64,000 nucleotides of DNA from Mayamaea pseudoterrestris (Eukaryota > Bacillariophyta > Bacillariophyceae > Sellaphorales > Sellaphoraceae). The stretch lies in the NCBI GenBank assembly GCA_027923505.1, contig BROI01000010.1:868001-932000 (forward strand). Direction: 5' to 3'. Numbering within the stretch: the first letter of the stretch is position 1; each line of letters opens with the position of its first letter. Below, piece by piece: positions 62,675 to 64,000 of this stretch. Below the pieces are notes generated by a model that saw only the letters and a program-made list of their open reading frames with translations, was not told where the DNA came from and did no database searches. A program made the translations under genes and the position numbers.

Positions 62675-64000
62675 ATGCCTTCATCTGGCGGCCGTTCTCG
62701 CCTCGTAGCGGCGGCTCAGTGTATACTTCTCTTAATTCTGCTAAACCTTTTCAGTATAACAACCTTGCGTCAATGGTCACCACTGCAAACTTACGAAAAA
62801 AATGCTGATGCATTACCACGAGAGATCATACTGCAAGAATTCCTCATAGACAACCCCAACTGCCAATATAAGACTATGTTGCTGCGTCAATATCAAGCAA
62901 TTGGCATCAATTTGACGAGAGAGCTTTGCGACGCGCTGCCGAAATGGTCCAAGGTTGTAAGACGACTCGGTGATCGACCATACATCTTGGGGCAAGAAAC
63001 CTGTGCGCGATATTGCCAACGCACTGTGGAGCGAGGAGGGTTGCCGACTATTCGAATCGCCGGCTTACCAAACGCGGCAATGGACATGATGATTGAACTG
63101 CTGCACTGGACTAGCCAAGCTAGCTCTGACCTCAATAGCTCGAACGACCTGCTCGTTCCATGGGGAGTGCATACGCCACTTTCGGCAGCCAGACGCTCCC
63201 GACAATTCGATGACTCCATCTTTACTTTGGTTCTCGTTCAAGATCCACTCCAATTTATGAATTCGCTTTGCAAAAACCCAGACACCTTGCAGTGGAACCG
63301 CGGAAAACATGGACGGTGTCCAAACCTTGTGCCGACGCTAGAGGAGCGCCAATCAAAGCGGGAAACAAACTTTGGCGTCAAGTTACCCATGACGCTTGAC
63401 AACAATCGAACTGCCTGGCGGCACTACCAAAGTATTGCCGATTATTGGGCTTCTTGGATTGAAGAATGGGTAACGGCAGACGTTCCTCGGTTGATTGTGA
63501 GGAGCGAAGATTTGTATATCTTTCCCGAGCAGGTAGCGCAAATTCTTACCGACTGCATTTGCACGAACAGCTCGTTGCGCCAAACACCTGCAAGAGTTGT
63601 CGAATCGTTGCTTAACATACAAAAGCTTAAGCAATTTACTTTGGCGAAACTCGACAACTCAGCGTTGAACTCAGCTGAGCTAATTCACCTTCAAACCACG
63701 TTAAAGTCTTCCATCATGAATGTCTTGCACTACGATGGTGTCGCCGACGGATCTTTCTTGTTGAAATACAAGAGTACGTCGCAGCGCTCGAGTTTGCATT
63801 CTCGCCGTTATTCGCGATGGGAAGCAAAATCGCAACAGGTGGACGGAAATCATTTAATTGAAGATGAGTTTATTTCAAAGTGCGAAAATGTTACTGTTTT
63901 TTTGTCGCAAAACTTACGCTGCGACAATAAGGTTTCCATGATCCAAGAGCTCGCATCAGCAGGAGTGTGCCCGGTGCCCGAATTTTGTGAAGTGCTTCCC
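62675..64000 (+). CDS. Sulfotransferase-like type II membrane protein (3' end beyond window)
   Basis: Open from the ATG at 62675 to the window edge, 442 codons visible, no intron. After a short basic start there is a signal anchor (about 12-28), so the bulk would be luminal. The region ~130-310 has the order of PAPS-dependent sulfotransferase-like proteins of algae: IRIAGLPNAAMD, VPWGVHTPLS, FTLVLVQDPLQFMNSLCKNP with a Trp soon after, RCPNLV, ADYWASWIEEWVTADVPRLIVRSEDLYIFPEQV. The usual 5' phosphate loop (PKxGTT-like) is not clear, and the 3' phosphate RDP reads QDP. Several N-glycosylation sites (NLT, NSS, NRT, NVT) fit Golgi location. The part after ~350 is unassigned and may start a second domain. 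Confidence 0.7.
   Translation, partial: MPSSGGRSRLVAAAQCILLLILLNLFSITTLRQWSPLQTYEKNADALPREIILQEFLIDNPNCQYKTMLLRQYQAIGINLTRELCDALPKWSKVVRRLGDRPYILGQETCARYCQRTVERGGLPTIRIAGLPNAAMDMMIELLHWTSQASSDLNSSNDLLVPWGVHTPLSAARRSRQFDDSIFTLVLVQDPLQFMNSLCKNPDTLQWNRGKHGRCPNLVPTLEERQSKRETNFGVKLPMTLDNNRTAWRHYQSIADYWASWIEEWVTADVPRLIVRSEDLYIFPEQVAQILTDCICTNSSLRQTPARVVESLLNIQKLKQFTLAKLDNSALNSAELIHLQTTLKSSIMNVLHYDGVADGSFLLKYKSTSQRSSLHSRRYSRWEAKSQQVDGNHLIEDEFISKCENVTVFLSQNLRCDNKVSMIQELASAGVCPVPEFCEVLP

Noticed and set aside
1-64000. Mobile elements, CRISPR arrays, rRNA or viral remnants
   Set aside because: No transposase, reverse transcriptase, integrase or capsid-like coding sequence, no long terminal repeats and no spaced repeat arrays were seen on either strand.

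Overview
This is nuclear DNA from a compact eukaryotic genome, most likely a diatom or a close silica-forming ochrophyte (stramenopile). The evidence is eukaryote-only genes (RFC5, E2F, an NDR kinase, a BRWD/PHIP protein, cytosolic L32e and S19e), short GT-AG introns (mostly 54-175 nt), about 30 closely packed genes on both strands, and above all the first gene. That gene encodes a secreted fusion of SET, Tudor, aminopropyltransferase and AdoMet-decarboxylase-like modules, an architecture described for diatoms in connection with the long-chain polyamines of silica formation. No tRNA, rRNA, CRISPR array, transposase or viral remnant was seen.

Layout. 0.4-4.3 kb: polyamine fusion (+). 4.4-7.1 kb: E2F-type factor (-) with a long intron whose last ~486 nt contain no AG. 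7.5-9.3 kb: Tudor-like protein (-), head to head with TRM13 (+, 9.4-11.1 kb). 11.4-13.5 kb: tandem pair of small type I membrane proteins (+). 14.4-19.3 kb: L32e, a small conserved protein, a kinesin-light-chain-like TPR protein and S19e. 19.8-25.4 kb: coiled-coil protein, fold-type IV aminotransferase-like protein, ABCD-like transporter. 25.5-29 kb: C2/membrane protein (-). 29.4-31.5 kb: NDR-type kinase (-). 31.9-32.9 kb: p24 cargo receptor (+); the shared upstream region holds two near-identical inverted repeats. 33.1-35.8 kb: small hypothetical protein, CCDC137-like and LYR proteins. 35.9-42.1 kb, all (-): ADCK2-like kinase, RFC5 (seven exons, one of 20 nt) and an MFS transporter. 42.5-43.5 kb: lipoyl-domain protein with a Kgd4/MRPS36-like tail (+). 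44.4-47.4 kb: protein with three copies of a Cys/His module (+). 47.7-49.9 kb: disordered protein (-). 50.4-52.3 kb: J-domain/TMEM185-like fusion (+). 52.4-59.6 kb: 2270-residue BRWD/PHIP-like protein (-). 59.9-61.9 kb: TPX2-like protein (-). 62.7 kb to the edge: sulfotransferase-like membrane protein (+, cut off).

There is no operon and no single pathway. The genes are mainly housekeeping: cell cycle, replication and spindle (E2F, RFC5, NDR, TPX2-like); translation and RNA modification (L32e, S19e, TRM13); mitochondrion (ADCK2, LYR, lipoyl/Kgd4-like); secretory system (p24, fusion polyamine enzyme, sulfotransferase-like). Exon structures were worked out by hand from splice consensus, reading phase and family conservation. 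Starts were placed at ATG codons.
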